Assembly (NCBI GenBank): GCA_947501885.1
Contig: CANMXN010000001.1
Location: 62,001-126,000, forward strand
Length of the DNA: 64,000 nt
Source of the DNA: an uncultured Sphingorhabdus sp.
GTDB taxonomy: Bacteria > Pseudomonadota > Alphaproteobacteria > Sphingomonadales > Sphingomonadaceae
Direction of reading: 5' to 3'
The notes below the pieces were generated by a model. It worked only from the letters and a program-made list of their open reading frames with translations, did not search any database and was not told the origin of the DNA. The translations under genes and the position numbers were made by a program. Shown here piece after piece: positions 53,299-61,682 of the stretch (its first letter is position 1; every line of letters begins with the position of its first letter).

Positions 53299-54138
53299 AT
53301 GGTAGATAATGATCCCATTATTGATGCGCAGGATGAAGTTTCTCTTGATCAATGGGATGATGTAAATGAAACGGCTAATAGCCCAGATTTGCTCAACCTT
53401 AATATTGATGGTTGGGAAGGGCCATTGGATATATTGTTGGTATTGGCGCGCAATCAAAAGGTTGATTTGCGGCAAATATCAATTTTGGAATTGGTGAAAC
53501 AATATCTACAATTTATTGATGATGCGCGCAATTTGAAACTAGAATTGGCTGCTGACTATCTTGTAATGGCGGCATGGTTAACCTATTTAAAATCAGCACT
53601 ATTATTACCGAAAGATCCAGAGGTTGACCCTTCACCAGAAGAATTAGCGCTGCGTTTGCAACTGCGTTTGGAACGCCTTAATGCCATGCGAGAGGCTGGA
53701 GCAAGATTGATGGCGCGTGATCGTCTCGGACGTGATCTGTTCCTACGCGGCGCACCAGAAGGGCTTTATATCAAGAAAAGGCGTAAATATTACTGTAGCT
53801 ATTTTGACCTTATCCAAGCCTATGGCCAAGTAAGCGCACGTACGCAACCTGTTATGCATATGGTCAAAAAACGTGCAGTAATGACATTGGAAGATGCGTT
53901 AGCGCGGGTTTCACAGATGATCGGTATGAGTATTGAATGGACTAGTATTGAAGCATTTTTGCCAACTATGGTCCCTATGGATGGTGATGATGAATTTCAT
54001 TACATGCTTAGGCGATCAGCGCTGGCATCAACATTTATGGCAACGCTAGAATTGGCACGTCATGGCGTATTGGAATTAGAACAGAAAGACAGTTTTGAGC
54101 CATTGATGTTGCGTGCAATGGGAGATGGTGATGGATAA
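53299..54138 (+). CDS. scpA: Segregation and condensation protein A
   Basis: 279 residues. The kleisin motif NIDGWEGPLDILLVLARNQKVDLRQISILELVKQYLQFI is followed by a helical centre and a C-terminal winged-helix part (FLPTMVPMDGDDEFHYMLRRSALASTFMATLELARHGVLELEQKDSFEPLML). With ScpB and Smc it forms the bacterial condensin. The stop overlaps the scpB start by 8 bases. Confidence 0.94.
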   Translation: MVDNDPIIDAQDEVSLDQWDDVNETANSPDLLNLNIDGWEGPLDILLVLARNQKVDLRQISILELVKQYLQFIDDARNLKLELAADYLVMAAWLTYLKSALLLPKDPEVDPSPEELALRLQLRLERLNAMREAGARLMARDRLGRDLFLRGAPEGLYIKKRRKYYCSYFDLIQAYGQVSARTQPVMHMVKKRAVMTLEDALARVSQMIGMSIEWTSIEAFLPTMVPMDGDDEFHYMLRRSALASTFMATLELARHGVLELEQKDSFEPLMLRAMGDGDG

Positions 54139-54748
54139 GCAAGATATCCGTGCTGTTGAGGCAACATTATTTGCATCTGAAAAACCACTCACCATAAGAG
54201 AAATAGAGCAATATGTTGAGAATGACATTGATGTGAAACAAGCTCTGAATGTGCTCCAAGAAGATTATGATGGGCGCGGAATAGAACTAGTGAAGCGAGG
54301 AGATCAATGGCATTTTCAAACGGCTGCAGATCTATCATATTTGCTGCGTAAAGAGAGCGATCAATTGCGCAAATTAAGCCGTGCAGCGATTGAAACATTA
54401 TCTATCATTGCTTATCATGGTCCAGTGAGTAGGGCAGAAATTGAATCTATCCGCGGAGTTCAAATTAGCAAAGGTACGTTGGATGTATTGATGGAAACGG
54501 AATGGGTGAAAGCGGCGGGGCGGCGTGAAGTTCCAGGAAGGCCATTGATTTACATTGTTACCAATGATTTTTTAACACATTTCGGGCTAAATAGCCGTAA
54601 AGATTTACCAGGTATCAGCGATTTAAAAGCCTCTGGTTTATTGGACCCAGTTGATATGGCTATGGAAGAGCTAGACTTATCGGCAGGTGAAAATGAACAA
54701 AATGATGTGGAATTGAATGAAGATAACAGCGAAAGTGATGGCGTTTGA
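54131..54748 (+). CDS. scpB: Segregation and condensation protein B
   Basis: 205 residues from the ATG at 54131 (GGGAG upstream). A start two codons earlier is possible. Two winged-helix domains are visible: DIRAVEATLFASEKPLTIREIEQYV, and LIAYHGPVSRAEIESIRGVQISKGTLDVLMETEWVKAAGRREVPGRPLIYIVTNDFLTHFGL. The C-terminal tail is acidic (ENEQNDVELNEDNSESD). It dimerises and binds ScpA in the condensin complex. It overlaps scpA by 8 bases and precedes tatA. Confidence 0.94.
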   Translation: MDKQDIRAVEATLFASEKPLTIREIEQYVENDIDVKQALNVLQEDYDGRGIELVKRGDQWHFQTAADLSYLLRKESDQLRKLSRAAIETLSIIAYHGPVSRAEIESIRGVQISKGTLDVLMETEWVKAAGRREVPGRPLIYIVTNDFLTHFGLNSRKDLPGISDLKASGLLDPVDMAMEELDLSAGENEQNDVELNEDNSESDGV

Positions 54749-54812
54749 CGATTGTTGCTGGAATTATGCACTGATAGTGCCTAGATAGTATATATATTTT
54801 TGGAGACACATT

Positions 54813-55040
54813 ATGAGTTTTGGTCCTTGGCAGTTATTAATTATTGGAGCATTAGTTTTAGTTCTGTTCGGCCGTGGCCGCATATCAGAGATGATGGGCG
54901 ATGTTGGCAAAGGTATTAAATCTTTCAAAAAAGGTTTGAGCGAAGAAGAGATGGATGAAGGCAAAAAAGATACACCCCCTGCACAGCTTGATAATAACTC
55001 AAATGTAGATATTAAAAGTGCTGAAAAAGATAAGGCCTAA
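54813..55040 (+). CDS. tatA: Sec-independent translocase subunit TatA
   Basis: 75 residues. The N-terminal TM and amphipathic helix [42 protein letters not shown] has the FGRGR hinge. A short acidic tail follows. TatA forms the pore for folded twin-arginine substrates. It begins the tatABC unit, 64 bases after scpB with GGAGACA upstream. Confidence 0.95.
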   Translation: MSFGPWQLLIIGALVLVLFGRGRISEMMGDVGKGIKSFKKGLSEEEMDEGKKDTPPAQLDNNSNVDIKSAEKDKA

Positions 55041-55089
55041 TCTATCAGCGCTTGGGCAAAGATAGCCCTATTATTTAAGAGAAATCACT

Positions 55090-55458
55090 ATGTTTGACCT
55101 ATCAATATGGGAAATTGCTATCGTTGCGGTCGTTGCCATATTGGTGATAGGGCCTCGTGAATTGCCGCGAGCTTTGGTTACGGCTGGTAAATGGATACGC
55201 AAATTTAGATCAATTACGAGTGGTTTTCGTTCTGGTTTGGATAATATGATCCGTGAAACTGAAATGAAAGAATTAGAAGGAAAATGGGCGCAGCAAAATC
55301 AGCAAATTATGGCTGAACACCCTAATGAAATGTTACCTCTTGCGCCCAGTGAACAAAAGGATAGTGGGGCTTCATCTGAGGACATTACCGCAGATACTGT
55401 GGTTAAAGACATAGTCTCTAAAGATACTGAATTAACAGATTCTAAGGGTGATCAGTGA
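55090..55458 (+). CDS. tatB: Sec-independent translocase subunit TatB
   Basis: 122 residues. MFDLSIWEIAIVAVVAILVIGPRELPRALVTAGKWIRKFRSI is the TatB signature (GPRELP hinge), followed by a long amphipathic helix and a disordered acidic tail. It binds signal peptides together with TatC. Its stop overlaps the tatC GTG by four bases. Confidence 0.95.
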   Translation: MFDLSIWEIAIVAVVAILVIGPRELPRALVTAGKWIRKFRSITSGFRSGLDNMIRETEMKELEGKWAQQNQQIMAEHPNEMLPLAPSEQKDSGASSEDITADTVVKDIVSKDTELTDSKGDQ

Positions 55459-56246
55459 GCGATCAAGAGCAGCCTCAAGACACTATAGATACAGGTATAG
55501 ATGCCAGTAAAGCGCCGTTGATGGATCATGTTATCGAGTTGCGTCAGCGGCTTGTATGGTCTGTAGCTGCGCTCATTATCTGCTTTGCTTTTAGCTTTTA
55601 CTATTCAGAATATATATTTGATTTTTTAGTGCAGCCGCTCAAAAAAGCATTCCCAGATGGCGAAACAACGCTTATTTTCACCAAATTATATGAAGCTTTT
55701 TTTGTGGAAATTAAAGTGGCGATGTTTTCATCATTCTTCTTGGCCTTCCCAATTTTGGCTGGCCAATTATATGCCTTTGTTGCGCCGGGCCTATATAGCA
55801 ATGAAAAGAAAGCATTTTTACCATTTTTATTAGCAACGCCGTTGTTATTTTTTGCAGGGGCATCGCTTGCTTATTATATTGTGATGCCAACGGCTTTTGA
55901 GTTTTTTCTTGATTTTCAGAGCAATGATGATGGTATCAAGCAGCAAGCTTTGCCTACTATGGGCGATTATCTCTCATTGGTGATGCAGTTTATTTTGGCA
56001 TTTGGAATATGTTTTCAATTACCGATTTTATTATTGCTGCTTAACCGTGCAGGTATTTTATCGCGCGCGCAGTTAAAAGGATTTCGGCGGTTTATGATTG
56101 TTGGGGCCTTTCTGCTTGCCGCTATATTAACGCCGCCCGATGTTATTTCCCAATTGATGCTGGGTATACCCTTGATATTACTTTATGAAATTTCACTAGT
56201 GATTATATATTTCACTGAGAAAAAGCAAAAGCCGCCCGAAGTATGA
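55455..56246 (+). CDS. tatC: Sec-independent translocase subunit TatC
   Basis: 263 residues with a GTG start overlapping the tatB stop (GTGA). Six TM helices are visible. The conserved LMDHVIELRQRLVWS N-terminal motif and FVAPGLYSNEKKAFLPFL (signal-peptide binding region) are present, as is MQFILAFGICFQLPILLLLLNRAGI. It is the receptor of the Tat system. The inverted repeat just after it overlaps the stop codon. Confidence 0.96.
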   Translation: MSDQEQPQDTIDTGIDASKAPLMDHVIELRQRLVWSVAALIICFAFSFYYSEYIFDFLVQPLKKAFPDGETTLIFTKLYEAFFVEIKVAMFSSFFLAFPILAGQLYAFVAPGLYSNEKKAFLPFLLATPLLFFAGASLAYYIVMPTAFEFFLDFQSNDDGIKQQALPTMGDYLSLVMQFILAFGICFQLPILLLLLNRAGILSRAQLKGFRRFMIVGAFLLAAILTPPDVISQLMLGIPLILLYEISLVIIYFTEKKQKPPEV

Positions 56247-56261
56247 GCTTTGGCTTTTGCT
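56224..56261. terminator. Inverted repeat at the tatC end, terminator-like
   Basis: AGCAAAAGCC at 56224-56233 pairs perfectly with GGCTTTTGCT at 56252-56261 (10 bp, 18-base loop) and spans the tatC stop. There is no long T-run after it, but T4 in the right arm is present. It lies between convergent genes and could act in both directions. Confidence 0.5.
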
Positions 56262-56293
56262 AATTGATTGAGGTAAATTTCTTTTCAGTGAGA

Positions 56294-58474
56294 TTAAAAG
56301 CTGAATTTTGCCGACAACCTAAAATCTCTACCGGCTAATGGTGCAAAATCCTTGGTAAAGCTGGCGGCGCGCCGACCAACTACATCAAAGATGTTATTGG
56401 CAGAAGCAATTAATGTGACGCCTGCTTTATCACCTAGTGGTTTCCACGTTGCACTGGCATTGACCAATGTAAAACCATCCGTCTCGGTTTCAAATGCAGC
56501 GTTACGTTCTTGATCATCAAACCATTCTATTTCAGCGCGCAAGCTTAATACATCGCTCTGCGCTTCTATACCGCCCAATAGACGCAAAGGTGGAATGCGC
56601 GGAACTGGGCCTGCATCATCTAAACCAGCATTGACATAATCGGCAACGCCATCAATGCTGATTGCAAAGTCACCTGCCTTACCAAGAGCTGCTGAACCTT
56701 GTACTTCAAAGCCATAAAAATCAGCGTCATTTTGGATAAATTGGAAAACGGGTAAGCCGTCTTCTTCTTCTCCAGTCGGCAGTTCAATGATGAAGTCATT
56801 AATGATATTCACATAACCAGCAACCGATAATTGCCAATTTGGCTGTTCAATCCGAATATATAATTCGCCGCCATAAGAAGTTTCTGTATCAAAGTTTGGG
56901 TTACCAATCTCAAATGACGCCGTGGCCAAATGTGGCCCATCAGAGAATAACTCTTCGGGAGAGGGAGCGCGTTCTGCACGCGTTAGGTTAAGGCCGAACT
57001 TTGTGTTTTCTTCAATATTATAGCCAATTCCCGCTGCGGCTGAAAAGCTTGTGAAGCTACGGTCTATACCAATAGTTTGAGACTCACTATCGGTAAAATC
57101 TAGGCGAAGGGAGCCTTCTAAATCAACCTTACCTGTTTTGATTTCTTGGAGTGTGAAAATACCAAATTGGTTTGTGGTATTGGGAGGGACAAAGGCCTCT
57201 GCACCAATTGCAGAAAAATCACGATAACTATATTGTATACCGCTTGCTCCGCGCCAGCCATTTTTTTCACTTTGAACCAATTCTACACGGGCTTCTACAC
57301 CTTGATTGTCAAAAACAGTGCCAGGCTCTCCAGGTGCTTCAAACTCGGTTTGTTGGAAATCAGCATAGGCTGCTCTAATTCTTAACTTCTCAAAAGCTCC
57401 AGACAGGTCAATCTCACCGCGAAAATCGATTTTAAGTTGATCAAGAGCAATGGTTACACCTTCACCTTCTTCCTCTCCACCTTCTTCTTCTTCCTCTTCT
57501 TCTTCGGAGACATTAGGGTTGTTCGGAACACCATAATCGCTGTTTAAATATCCTATTGATGCTCCTAATGTGATGCCATCGCCGAACCAGCTGACGCCGC
57601 CGCCAAAATTATAAGTCTCGGTTTGTGTATTAGGAATGCTATCGCTTAATTCTGCAAATTCGAGTGCTTCTTCGGCTCCTTCCAAATTGCCATCGGCCGT
57701 TTCTTGTGCGGCTAGGGCGATTTGCTGCGCTTGTAATGCAGGTGTTAATACTGGTCCACCAATGGATAAATTGCCGCTATCGCGGTAGCTGCCATCAATA
57801 TGAGCAACAAAATTGGGGGTTAATGGAACATCTAGGCTGCCCGATATGCCAAATTCATTAGCTGCTGTTGCATATGATGTAAGGGCATCGAAATGAAAGG
57901 CTTCTTCTGGTACGGCACGTGGAATACGTTTATCAATGGCGTTAACCGCACCGCCAATTGCACCACCACCAAATAAAAGCACTGCAGCACCGCGAAGTAC
58001 TTCAATACGGTCAAGCAATAATGGCTCTACTGTGACTCCATGGTCGGCTGATGTGGTTGAGACATCGATAGTACCAAGTCCATCATTTAGGACAAGAATA
58101 CGTGCGCCTTGCAGGCCGCGTAGTACAGGGCGTGATGCGCCTGGGGCAAAGCTGGTTGTTGATACGCCAGGTAATTTGGTCAAAACATCGCCAATTTGTG
58201 GGCGTAATGCATTGGTTAGTCTGTCGCCTGATAGAGAAGATGTACCCGCTAATATGTTAAGCTCTTCGAGGAAAGGAGCGGTTACGACTATAGGTTTATC
58301 TGTGTGAAAGTCGTCAGAGGCCCTGTCACCACTATCTACCGTGGTTTCTTCGCTGTCTCTAGATTTTTCGCTATTTTCTTGCGCATGGAGTGTTGAGGTG
58401 ATTGCGCAAATGCTTATCGCTAAGGCAGAAACAGTTAGAAATTGTTTTTGTAATAGAGAATGAGGGCGTTTCAT
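56294..58474 (-). CDS. TonB-dependent receptor with poly-Glu loop, probable zinc uptake (ZnuD-like)
   Basis: 726 residues with a signal peptide (about 1-30). The TonB box is KPIVVTAPF. The plug is RLTNALRPQIGDVLTKLPGVSTTSFAPGASRPVLRGLQGARILVLNDGLGTIDVSTTSADHG. An acidic run of glutamates and glycines lies near residues 324-341 (NVSEEEEEEEEGG...). Related receptors of the ZnuD type carry a His/Asp/Glu-rich loop for zinc; here it is almost pure Glu with no His. The barrel ends in FRLSAKFSF. A Zur-like operator lies about 76 bases upstream. It is convergent with tatC. Confidence 0.9.
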   Translation of the reverse strand: MKRPHSLLQKQFLTVSALAISICAITSTLHAQENSEKSRDSEETTVDSGDRASDDFHTDKPIVVTAPFLEELNILAGTSSLSGDRLTNALRPQIGDVLTKLPGVSTTSFAPGASRPVLRGLQGARILVLNDGLGTIDVSTTSADHGVTVEPLLLDRIEVLRGAAVLLFGGGAIGGAVNAIDKRIPRAVPEEAFHFDALTSYATAANEFGISGSLDVPLTPNFVAHIDGSYRDSGNLSIGGPVLTPALQAQQIALAAQETADGNLEGAEEALEFAELSDSIPNTQTETYNFGGGVSWFGDGITLGASIGYLNSDYGVPNNPNVSEEEEEEEEGGEEEGEGVTIALDQLKIDFRGEIDLSGAFEKLRIRAAYADFQQTEFEAPGEPGTVFDNQGVEARVELVQSEKNGWRGASGIQYSYRDFSAIGAEAFVPPNTTNQFGIFTLQEIKTGKVDLEGSLRLDFTDSESQTIGIDRSFTSFSAAAGIGYNIEENTKFGLNLTRAERAPSPEELFSDGPHLATASFEIGNPNFDTETSYGGELYIRIEQPNWQLSVAGYVNIINDFIIELPTGEEEDGLPVFQFIQNDADFYGFEVQGSAALGKAGDFAISIDGVADYVNAGLDDAGPVPRIPPLRLLGGIEAQSDVLSLRAEIEWFDDQERNAAFETETDGFTLVNASATWKPLGDKAGVTLIASANNIFDVVGRRAASFTKDFAPLAGRDFRLSAKFSF

Positions 58475-58549
58475 AATTTTCTCATATAAGTTTGATCGTT
58501 AATGGAAATGAGTTGAGTGATTCAAATGTGATTTCGCCTCTAAAGTATA

Positions 58550-58564
58550 TGTTATACTATATCA
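58550..58564 (-). promoter_or_regulatory. Zur-like operator upstream of the TonB receptor
   Basis: The 15-base element TGTTATACTATATCA differs at one position from the enteric Zur consensus TGTTATANTATAACA. The half-sites are TGTTATA and TGATATA (the latter as reverse complement). It sits about 76 bases upstream of the receptor start, where a promoter is expected. No zur gene is in the window. This is an inference from motif and context. Confidence 0.5.
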
Positions 58565-58649
58565 ATACTTTTTTATGTATATCATAAATTATGGTTATGG
58601 GCTGCAAATTACGCTTGTTTGTATGCGCCTTGGTCCCTAAACTGAACAT

Positions 58650-59639
58650 ATGAATATATATAAGAACAGTTTAGAATTAATAGGCAACACGCCTTTGGTA
58701 CGTCTGAATGGGCCAAGTGAAGAAAGCGGTTGCGAAATTTATGGTAAGTGTGAATTTGTCAATCCTGGTGCTTCGGTGAAAGATCGAGCTGCCCTTTATA
58801 TTATCCGCGATGCAGAAGCGCAGGGATATTTAAAACCCGGTGGTACTATTGTGGAAGGAACTGCTGGAAATACTGGTATTGGCATAGCATTGGTTGCAAA
58901 TGCGTTAGGCTATAAAAGCGTGATAGTTATGCCTGAGACTCAGTCCAAAGAGAAAATGGATACGCTGCGAGCTTTGGGCGCAAAATTGGTTCTCGTTCCA
59001 GCTGCACCTTATGCCAATCCTGGCCATTTTGTTCATACATCGCGGCGAATTGCTGAAGAGACGGATAATGCGATCTGGGCTAATCAATTTGATAATATCG
59101 CCAATCGTAGAGCGCATATTGAAACCACTGCACCTGAAATTTGGGAGCAAAGTGGTGGCAAAATTGATGGCTTTTGCTGCGCTGCTGGAACAGGCGGAAC
59201 CATTGCTGGAGTTGGCCTTGGCCTGAAAGAAAAAAATGAAAATATCAAAATAGCTTTGGCTGACCCACATGGCGCGGCGCTCTATCATTATTTTGCTCAT
59301 GGAGAACTACAATCAGAAGGCTCTTCGGTTGCAGAAGGAATTGGACAAGGAAGAATTACCGCTAATTTAGAAGGTGCTCCCATTGATACACAATATAGAA
59401 TTTCTGATGAAGAAGGCATGCTCTGGGTGCGCAGATTATTAATGGAAGAGGGTCTTTGCCTTGGACTTTCATCGGGAATAAATGTTGCAGGTGCTGTAGC
59501 TTTAGCCAGAGAAATTGGCCCTGGTAGCCGCGTTGCAACGATTTTATGTGATACGGGACTTCGTTATCTCTCAACACTTTATAATGCGGAATGGATGTGC
59601 GGTAAAGGTTTAGAACCACTGCCTTGGTTGTCAGAATGA
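58650..59639 (+). CDS. cysK: Cysteine synthase A
   Basis: 329 residues. The PLP lysine is K44 in PGASVKDRAALYIIRDAE. Substrate loops TAGNTGIGIALVA and PLP-phosphate loop AGTGGTIAGVGLGLKEK are intact, as is SSGINVAGAVALARE. It makes cysteine from O-acetylserine and sulfide. The length and the SVKDRAA form indicate the alphaproteobacterial CysK type rather than cystathionine beta-synthase. It is divergent from the TonB receptor. Confidence 0.94.
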   Translation: MNIYKNSLELIGNTPLVRLNGPSEESGCEIYGKCEFVNPGASVKDRAALYIIRDAEAQGYLKPGGTIVEGTAGNTGIGIALVANALGYKSVIVMPETQSKEKMDTLRALGAKLVLVPAAPYANPGHFVHTSRRIAEETDNAIWANQFDNIANRRAHIETTAPEIWEQSGGKIDGFCCAAGTGGTIAGVGLGLKEKNENIKIALADPHGAALYHYFAHGELQSEGSSVAEGIGQGRITANLEGAPIDTQYRISDEEGMLWVRRLLMEEGLCLGLSSGINVAGAVALAREIGPGSRVATILCDTGLRYLSTLYNAEWMCGKGLEPLPWLSE

Positions 59640-59676
59640 CAATATTTGACTATTCTTGGACTGAGGAAGGTGGATT

Positions 59677-60021
59677 ATGACGACCAATCATAAGGCAGCT
59701 ATTTGGAAACGTTTACAAGTTGCTATTGTTGGGCTTGCTATTGTTTCTACCTCTATTTTTGGAGCTAATATATTTATTGAGCAGGTTGTTGATGATCAAG
59801 ACCTTGCCAATGCTAATTTGCAGCAAGATATAGCTGAAACAGGTGATATTGAAGCAGCAGAAGAAGCGCCAACAGAGCCATTAGCTGAACTAGGTGTAAC
59901 GCCAGTACCAAAAGATGAAGATGAAGCACCTCCTGCTGAAGTTGCTGAACCTGGCGCTAACCCTGTTTCAGAAGATAATATTATAACCGAAGATGAAATT
60001 TTGGACAGTGAAGAGCCGTAA
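59677..60021 (+). CDS. Uncharacterised single-pass acidic protein
   Basis: 114 residues. It has an N-terminal TM or signal-anchor (about 12-30: LQVAIVGLAIVSTSIFGANIF), then a very acidic Pro/Ala/Glu tail of about 80 residues without predicted structure (EEAPTEPLAELGVTPVPKDEDEAPPAEVAEPGANPVS), containing a degenerate repeat (LGVTPVPKDEDEAPPAE and PGANPVSEDNIITEDE). No family is recognised. GAGGAAGGTGG provides a good ribosome site. It precedes an uncharacterised lipoprotein gene on the same strand. Confidence 0.75.
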   Translation: MTTNHKAAIWKRLQVAIVGLAIVSTSIFGANIFIEQVVDDQDLANANLQQDIAETGDIEAAEEAPTEPLAELGVTPVPKDEDEAPPAEVAEPGANPVSEDNIITEDEILDSEEP

Positions 60022-60044
60022 TTGGCATAGTGATAATGGCCATT

Positions 60045-60779
60045 ATGAAATATATAGCATCAATCATTATATGGCCAATTCTGGTAATTGGCTTGTTGAT
60101 GCTAGGTGGGTGCGATGATACGCCAAAACCTAAATTAGCCATAATGACGTCGCTACCGCTTATATTTGGAGAGGCCAGCGTAGAGCAAGTGGTAAGGGGC
60201 GAAAATCAGCCTGCTCCAATATATGAGATATTAAAAGATAATTATGATGTTACACCTCTCGATAATATTGATAGCAGATTAGAGCAGTTTGATACATTAT
60301 TGTTGGCGCAAGTACGTGCTTTAACAGCGCAAGAATTTGTTGATTTGGATAAATGGGTACGCTCCGGTGGGAAGGTGGTCATTCTCTCTGATGCTGCTTT
60401 ACAATGGCATAGTGACTATTCATTGGGGGATAAAAGAAGGCCATTATTCACTTCTTTATTATCACCACTTTTTGCATATTGGGGGATAGAGCAGATATTA
60501 TTAATTGAAGACCCTGAGGAACAAGTCATTACCGTGGATGGTTATGATATTAATACCGTTACGCCTGGGGAATGGGTGATTGGTGATAATGATAGTGGCG
60601 ATATTATGTGTCAATTGAGCGACAATAGTTTTGAAGCTGATTGTAATGTGGGGCAAGGGCGCGCTATTTTAATTGCTGATAGTGATTTTATCCATGAGGA
60701 GCTATGGCAAGGCTTTGGTATCAGCCATAATATCACTTATTTGTTAAATAGGCTGGAAGCTATCAATAGGCAGCCATAA
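60045..60779 (+). CDS. Uncharacterised lipoprotein, DUF4350/GldG-like fold
   Basis: 244 residues from the ATG at 60045. ATG at 60036 and GTG at 60030 are in frame and possible. The signal is MKYIASIIIWPILVIGLLML followed by GGCDD, a lipobox. The mature part, with YDVTPLDNIDSRLEQFDTLLLAQVRALTAQEFVDLDKWVRSGGKVVILSDA, resembles the Gly-rich amidotransferase-like domain of DUF4350 and GldG proteins, and ...GRAILIADSDFIHEELW fits its end. It is therefore a possible component of a gliding-like ABC transport system, but no such partner is here. It lies just before the division/cell-wall cluster. Confidence 0.6.
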   Translation: MKYIASIIIWPILVIGLLMLGGCDDTPKPKLAIMTSLPLIFGEASVEQVVRGENQPAPIYEILKDNYDVTPLDNIDSRLEQFDTLLLAQVRALTAQEFVDLDKWVRSGGKVVILSDAALQWHSDYSLGDKRRPLFTSLLSPLFAYWGIEQILLIEDPEEQVITVDGYDINTVTPGEWVIGDNDSGDIMCQLSDNSFEADCNVGQGRAILIADSDFIHEELWQGFGISHNITYLLNRLEAINRQP

Positions 60780-61184
60780 TCATCTTATAACTATATCAAA
60801 TATAATATGAGTATATTGTGCGATACAGTAATTTGGGTGTGATGGGATAAGCTTTGGGATTGTATGGAATTATATAAGATTTTACCAAAATTATAACAAA
60901 ATAAAGAGCTATTAGTGCCTACAGGAGCATAAATAAGGATGAAAGTGGTAAGATAATAAAAAAATTTAAAATAATAAAAATTTATTCTATTTATAAATCA
61001 ATAATTTAACCTAACTAGACTAGACTGTCCCATAAAATCCCCCTTTTCAACCATGAAATCCCTTGATATGACGATATCATAATCGGGGTGGTTTTCATTC
61101 ATTTAACGTTTTTACGTTTTGATGGGCAGTATGGCTGTTCGTCTATGGGGGAGGCTTGCCCGTGCTTTGAGGAGAGTTGGGGAA
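60780..61184 (+). other. AT-rich leader upstream of mraZ
   Basis: About 400 bases without a convincing gene. It includes very AT-rich runs (60950-61010) and a perfect 6-bp inverted repeat TGATAT-GACG-ATATCA at 61064-61079. A GC-richer segment from 61120 to 61184 includes TGGG-like words, but these do not form regularly spaced MraZ boxes. It must hold the promoter of the division/cell-wall cluster. Confidence 0.5.
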
Positions 61185-61682
61185 GTGAGTAAGTCTATTG
61201 TTTATGGTGGATCGGGGCTGTCGAATGTCGACGGCAAAGGTCGCATGACAATACCTGCTGAAATCCGTAAAAGCGTAGAAATAAGTAGTGCTGGCAATAC
61301 GGTTTGTATTTCGCGTCACCCTGATCCTGAGATCAAATGTCTGATTGGTTTTGGCGGAGCAGAGCGTAGTCAAATTCGCAGTGATATTGAAAAAGAATGG
61401 GAAAGCGCGCTTGGGCGCGGTGAATCATTTAATCGTGAAACAGCTGGAACGCGCGCTTCATCAACCTTTGAAACCGTATTTGAACCAAGTGGCCGTTTTG
61501 TACTTCAGCCGATGTTGCGGCATTTTGGTAAGATTGAAAACCAAATATTTATTTTTGGGGCAACAACGCATTTCATGCTCTGGAACCCAGAGATATTCAT
61601 GAATGATGCGCCGCCGCAATTCGACCATGTTCGTGAAGAACTTGATTATTGGCTTAATATTCATGGGAAGGGTGGTAAATGA
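61185..61682 (+). CDS. mraZ: Transcriptional regulator MraZ
   Basis: 165 residues from a GTG at 61185, with GGAG and GGGGA upstream. Longer in-frame starts (ATG at 61122 or 61131) would add a basic tail not typical of MraZ. Two AbrB/MazE-like SpoVT folds are visible: VYGGSGLSNVDGKGRMTIPAEIRKSVE, and RASSTFETVFEPSGRFVLQPMLRHFGKIENQIFIFGATTHFMLWNPE. It binds its own promoter as a large ring in other bacteria. Its stop overlaps rsmH (ATGA). It is the first gene of the dcw cluster. Confidence 0.9.
   Translation: MSKSIVYGGSGLSNVDGKGRMTIPAEIRKSVEISSAGNTVCISRHPDPEIKCLIGFGGAERSQIRSDIEKEWESALGRGESFNRETAGTRASSTFETVFEPSGRFVLQPMLRHFGKIENQIFIFGATTHFMLWNPEIFMNDAPPQFDHVREELDYWLNIHGKGGK

Noticed and set aside
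61120-61185. MraZ binding boxes (regular TGGG direct repeats) in front of mraZ
   Set aside because: TGGG-like words are present but spaced irregularly (9, 14 and more bases), so I cannot support a box array.
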